From Pseudonocardiales bacterium (lineage in GTDB: Bacteria; Actinomycetota; Actinomycetes; Mycobacteriales; Jatrophihabitantaceae): 7,736 nucleotides of DNA. The notes beneath the pieces were generated by a model. That model saw nothing but the letters and a program-made list of their open reading frames with translations, searched no databases and had not been told where the DNA came from. The position numbers and the translations under genes were made by a program. Shown here one piece after another: positions 6,356 through 7,736 of this stretch. Location: positions 1 to 7,736 of the forward strand of contig JAVEEO010000377.1 of assembly GCA_030840415.1 (NCBI GenBank), given 5' to 3'. Within the stretch, counting starts at the first letter, position 1. Every line of letters begins with the position of its first letter.

Positions 6356-7736
6356 GCAACGGGCGACCACCAGCGGGCCGACGTGTTACAGGTCAGTGGT
6401 GGCGTGCCGGCTCGATCGGGCGCCGGCTGGCCGGCCGCCGGGCCAGGCAACTGGTCGCCGCGCTGCTCGCGGTCGGAGTGGTGATCGCGGTGCTGGCGGT
6501 GCTCAATCGGGAGCCGGCGCTGCGGGTGAGCTCGCAGGCCATTCGCGGCACCGCCGAGCCGGACGGCCGGCCGGTGCTGCTGGACAGCTCCCTGTACCTG
6601 CCCGAGCGCACCCCGGCCCCGGCGATCCTGCTGGCCCACGGCTTCGGCGGCTCGAAGGCCGGCCTGGACGGCCAGGCCCGCACCCTGGCCCGCGCCGGCT
6701 ACGTGGTTCTGACCTACACAGCAAGGGGATTCGGTGCTTCCGGCGGCCTGATCCATCTGGACTCGCGCCGGTACGAGGTGGCCGACGGCGCGCGGTTGCT
6801 GGACTACCTGCAGAGCCGTCCCGAGGTGGCCCGGTCCGGGAACCGGCCGGTGGTCGGGGTGGCCGGCTCCTCCTACGGCGGCGCGCTGGCGCTGATGCTG
6901 GGGGCGACCGATCGCCGGGTCGGCGCGGTGGCGGCCGACATCACCTGGAACAGCCTGGCCGGGTCGCTGTTCCCCAACGGCGCCGGCGACAGCGCCGCAA
7001 CTGCCCAGGCTGCCGGGGTGTTCAAGAAGCTGTGGGCCGGGTACCTGTTCTCCAGCGGGTTCGCGCCGGCCACCGCTGGTTCGTCCGGCAGCGCTCCTGC
7101 TGACGGTGCGGGCCCGGCCGGGTCCAGCGGTTGCGGCCGGTTCGCCGCCGAACTGTGCGCCAGCTACCAGCGGGCGGTCGCCGGACGGCCGGACCTGCGG
7201 CTGGCCACCCTGCTGTCCGAGTCGAGCCCGGCCGGCGTGCTGAGCGGCATGCGGGCGCCGACCCTGCTGACCCAGGGCGAGCAGGACTCGCTGTTCGGGC
7301 TCAGCGAGGCCGATGCGAATGCCCGGCAGATCTCGGCGGCCGGCGCCGAGGTGTACGTGCGGTGGCGCAGCGGCGGCCACGATGCCCCCGGTGCCAACGA
7401 CGATGTGACCGGCCTGCAAAGGAGATTCTTCGATTCCCAGCTCCGCGGCCGCGGTGATCCGGGCAGCACCTTCGAGCTTTCCCAACCGGGCGCGGGGATC
7501 TCCTCGACCAGTGGCCGCACCGTGGACACCACGCTGCGCGCCACCGGCTACCCGGGGGTGGCCGGCGCCAGGTTCGGCAGCACGCCGGTGGTGTTGCACG
7601 GCACGCCGCAGCGGATCAGCGCACCGGCCGGTGGCACGCCCGCTGCGGTGTCGACCATTCCGGGGCTGGGCGACCTGGTCGGTGGGGTGGCCGGCCTCGG
7701 CCGGGGCGGGGCCGCAGGCCGCGGCAGCCAGCCGGG
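6352..7736 (+). CDS. Membrane-anchored S15/CocE-NonD-type alpha/beta hydrolase, 3' end outside window
   Basis: An uninterrupted frame of 461 codons runs from GTG 6352, overlapping the purE stop as GTGA, to the window edge. An Arg-rich start ([10 protein letters not shown], 24-33) precedes one hydrophobic segment (about 34-51), so a membrane anchor or uncleaved signal with the catalytic part outside is likely. Hydrolase motifs follow: HGFGGSK (96-102), [14 protein letters not shown] (119-132), [18 protein letters not shown] (136-153), GSSYGG (172-177) with nucleophile S174, GEQDSLF (309-315) with acid D312, and GGHDAP (341-346) with H343. An Ala/Gly/Ser-rich insert (about 237-260) interrupts the cap region, followed by C261 and C269. 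From about 370 on, the sequence turns Gly/Thr/Pro-rich, as at the start of the beta-rich C-terminal domain of the S15 family. Substrate unknown: peptides, esters or lipids are possible. Some actinobacterial relatives, as I recall, continue into an ABC ATPase domain. That cannot be tested here. Confidence 0.87.
   Translation, partial: MSNGRPPAGRRVTGQWWRAGSIGRRLAGRRARQLVAALLAVGVVIAVLAVLNREPALRVSSQAIRGTAEPDGRPVLLDSSLYLPERTPAPAILLAHGFGGSKAGLDGQARTLARAGYVVLTYTARGFGASGGLIHLDSRRYEVADGARLLDYLQSRPEVARSGNRPVVGVAGSSYGGALALMLGATDRRVGAVAADITWNSLAGSLFPNGAGDSAATAQAAGVFKKLWAGYLFSSGFAPATAGSSGSAPADGAGPAGSSGCGRFAAELCASYQRAVAGRPDLRLATLLSESSPAGVLSGMRAPTLLTQGEQDSLFGLSEADANARQISAAGAEVYVRWRSGGHDAPGANDDVTGLQRRFFDSQLRGRGDPGSTFELSQPGAGISSTSGRTVDTTLRATGYPGVAGARFGSTPVVLHGTPQRISAPAGGTPAAVSTIPGLGDLVGGVAGLGRGGAAGRGSQP

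Noticed and set aside
6201..7103. A 300-codon plus-strand frame overlapping purE and the S15-type hydrolase
   Set aside because: It is in the wrong frame for both genes. The frame beginning at GTG 6352 carries the catalytic triad and family motifs and stays open to the window end.
4594..7599. Long minus-strand frames opposite purK, purE and the S15-type hydrolase
   Set aside because: Antisense to strongly conserved coding sequence, with repetitive His/Gln/Gly/Arg-rich composition and no motifs.
1..7736. Mobile elements, CRISPR arrays, tRNA or rRNA genes, defence or phage genes
   Set aside because: No transposase, integrase, direct-repeat array, tRNA-like cloverleaf or rRNA-like sequence was seen. 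Nearly every base is assigned to recognisable housekeeping or lipid-metabolism genes.

Overview
The window reads as chromosomal DNA from a high-GC actinobacterium. The evidence is the very strong G/C preference at third codon positions, the GTG starts, the short leaderless-looking promoters, the purK-then-purE gene order, and a gene trio arranged like Mycobacterium tuberculosis Rv0449c-Rv0448c-Rv0447c. The genus cannot be named from sequence alone. It is almost wholly coding: eight genes in two divergent, tightly packed transcription units that part at an 82-bp gap (4527-4608).

Left arm (minus strand, 4526 down to 1): an alpha/beta hydrolase, a COG2907-type FAD amine-oxidase-like protein, a DUF1365 protein, a cyclopropane-fatty-acid-synthase (CFAS)-like methyltransferase, and a second CFAS-like methyltransferase cut off by the window start. 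Apart from one 12-bp gap, all junctions overlap (GTGA, 26 bp, ATGA), so this is probably one translationally coupled operon. The FAD protein/DUF1365/CFAS set is a known conserved neighbourhood for SAM-dependent modification of unsaturated phospholipid acyl chains (methyl-branched, cyclopropane or furan lipids). The first methyltransferase lacks two residues of the canonical cyclopropane-synthase bicarbonate site, which suggests methylation chemistry other than ring closure.

Right arm (plus strand, 4609 to the window end): purK and purE, which together convert AIR to CAIR in de novo purine synthesis, followed by a membrane-anchored S15/CocE-type serine hydrolase that runs off the window. purE overlaps purK by 8 bp and the hydrolase overlaps purE by GTGA, so the three are probably cotranscribed.

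Both first genes have a TANNNT -10-like hexamer 7-8 nt before the start codon and no Shine-Dalgarno sequence, which fits a pair of divergent leaderless transcripts. I see no RNA genes, mobile elements, CRISPR arrays or convincing terminators. The window is mostly orthodox. The points most worth following are the altered CFAS active site, the double-methyltransferase operon, the leaderless divergent promoter pair and a perfect hairpin near the end of purE.
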